DNA of 5,451 bases. It comes from an uncultured Oribacterium sp. (GTDB lineage Bacteria; Bacillota; Clostridia; Lachnospirales; Lachnospiraceae). Below are positions 5,232-5,451 of this stretch, one piece after another (the stretch's first letter is position 1; every line of letters starts with the position of its first letter). The DNA lies in assembly GCA_938030845.1 (NCBI GenBank), contig CALHIC010000538.1:1-5451 (forward strand). The letters are read 5' to 3'. A program made the translations under genes and the position numbers. Under the pieces are notes generated by a model. That model was given only the letters and a program-made list of their open reading frames with translations. It had not been told where the DNA came from and did no database searches.

Positions 5232-5336
5232 TTAGTCCTGTTCTTCGGCAATATATTCTAAATATTCTTCCTCGGTGGCGAAACGCATGATTTGTGTACC
5301 GACCTTTGCAACATAGCTATAATTTTCGTAATACAT
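5232..5336 (-). CDS. 34-residue small protein, unknown function
   Basis: A short ORF reading MYYENYSYVAKVGTQIM, then a mixed acidic stretch FATEEEYLEYIAEEQD to the stop. The main support is a perfect AGGAGG (5343-5348 on the minus strand) 6 bases before the ATG, the best-placed Shine-Dalgarno in this end of the window. The product is strongly acidic and rich in tyrosine (six Tyr in 34 residues) and has no membrane segment or cysteine. The C-terminal half looks like one amphipathic helix. It is convergent with rclA, and their stops are 85 bases apart. I do not recognise the family. No clear promoter is visible upstream within the window: the CATAAT at 5352-5357 is too close to the ribosome binding site. 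Transcription may therefore start beyond the hairpins at the right edge. It could also be a chance ORF or the first exon-like remnant of a decayed gene, but the ribosome binding site argues for translation. Confidence 0.55.
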   Translation of the reverse strand: MYYENYSYVAKVGTQIMRFATEEEYLEYIAEEQD

Positions 5337-5389
5337 AAGGAACCTCCTGATATTATGAATGAAAAAGGAATGAAGGGGTAAAGAAAGAG

Positions 5390-5420
5390 GAAACTTCGAA
5401 GGGAGTTTCTTTTTTCTTTT
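5390..5420 (+). terminator. Intrinsic terminator, probably for rclA read-through
   Basis: GAAACTTC (5390-5397) pairs with GGAGTTTC (5402-5409) as an 8-bp stem with one G-T pair and a GAAG loop, followed by TTTTTTCTTTT. It is the first good plus-strand terminator after rclA, about 245 bases downstream. It would give rclA mRNA a long 3' tail antisense to the small ORF. On the minus strand the tail after the hairpin is only pyrimidine-rich (CTCTTTCTTT), a weaker stop. Confidence 0.7.
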
Positions 5421-5421
5421 A

Positions 5422-5451
5422 AAGATGTTCTCGGAATGCTTTAGACATCTT
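5422..5451. repeat. Inverted repeat at the right edge of the window
   Basis: AAGATGT (5422-5428) is the exact reverse complement of ACATCTT (5445-5451). Inside, TCT (5429-5431) can pair with AGA (5443-5445) if one T is bulged. No U-tract is visible because the window ends at the right arm. It could be the terminator of a gene beyond the edge or a regulatory site; it cannot be resolved from here. Confidence 0.4.

Noticed and set aside
4997..5251. 84-codon minus-strand frame antisense to the rclA 3' end
   Set aside because: Mostly antisense to a conserved part of RclA, no good ribosome binding site, and its start overlaps the better-supported 34-aa small ORF in another frame.
1..5451. CRISPR array, insertion sequence or prophage boundary
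   Set aside because: No regularly spaced repeats, transposase, integrase or terminal inverted repeats were found. The tRNA 3' end is a typical integration site, but no second copy of its 3' end appears in the window.

Overview
The window looks like a chromosomal segment of a low-to-mid GC Bacillota. The tRNA has no encoded CCA, the ribosome binding sites are strong AGGAGG types, and the terminators are intrinsic hairpins with U-tracts. The style of the RpoA, XRE and helicase proteins suggests a Clostridia/Lachnospiraceae member. That placement is inferred from protein flavour only. An oral relative such as Oribacterium would fit the hypothiocyanite-defence gene, but this is a guess.

Layout. 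(1) 1-103: 3' part of a tRNA-Thr(GGU) and its terminator. (2) 142-1495: a 93-residue XRE-type HTH regulator, then a promoter with a perfect -10 and an rpoA-like gene closed by a strong terminator. (3) 1496-2951: a compact UvrD/Rep-type helicase (443 aa) with its own extended -10 promoter and a terminator whose stem begins inside the coding sequence. (4) 3030-3482, minus strand: a 150-aa protein resembling the N-terminal cytoplasmic part (HMA2-like) of some heavy-metal P-type ATPases, without the membrane or catalytic part. (5) 3483-3763: an AT-rich divergent intergenic region with promoters both ways and several TTTAGA-containing repeats. (6) 3764-5146: an RclA-type flavin disulfide reductase (hypothiocyanous acid / reactive chlorine defence). 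(7) 5147-5451: a 34-aa minus-strand small ORF with a perfect Shine-Dalgarno, then hairpins near the window edge.

Most interesting: the rpoA gene lies outside the usual rpsM-rpsK-rpsD-rpoA-rplQ cluster and has its own promoter and terminator. Its N-terminal domain departs from the RNA polymerase alpha consensus at two normally near-invariant places: the ERG(Y/F)G segment before LGNSLRR, and the (V/E)GQ-TDYDKL loop, which is missing. Its C-terminal domain keeps every UP-element DNA-contact residue. This suggests a second, divergent alpha subunit, possibly paired with the neighbouring HTH regulator. Whether a canonical rpoA exists elsewhere cannot be seen here.

The genes appear to be mostly single-gene transcription units, each with its own control signals. 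Functional links between them (HTH and rpoA; rpoA and helicase; metal-domain protein and RclA) are inferences from position only.
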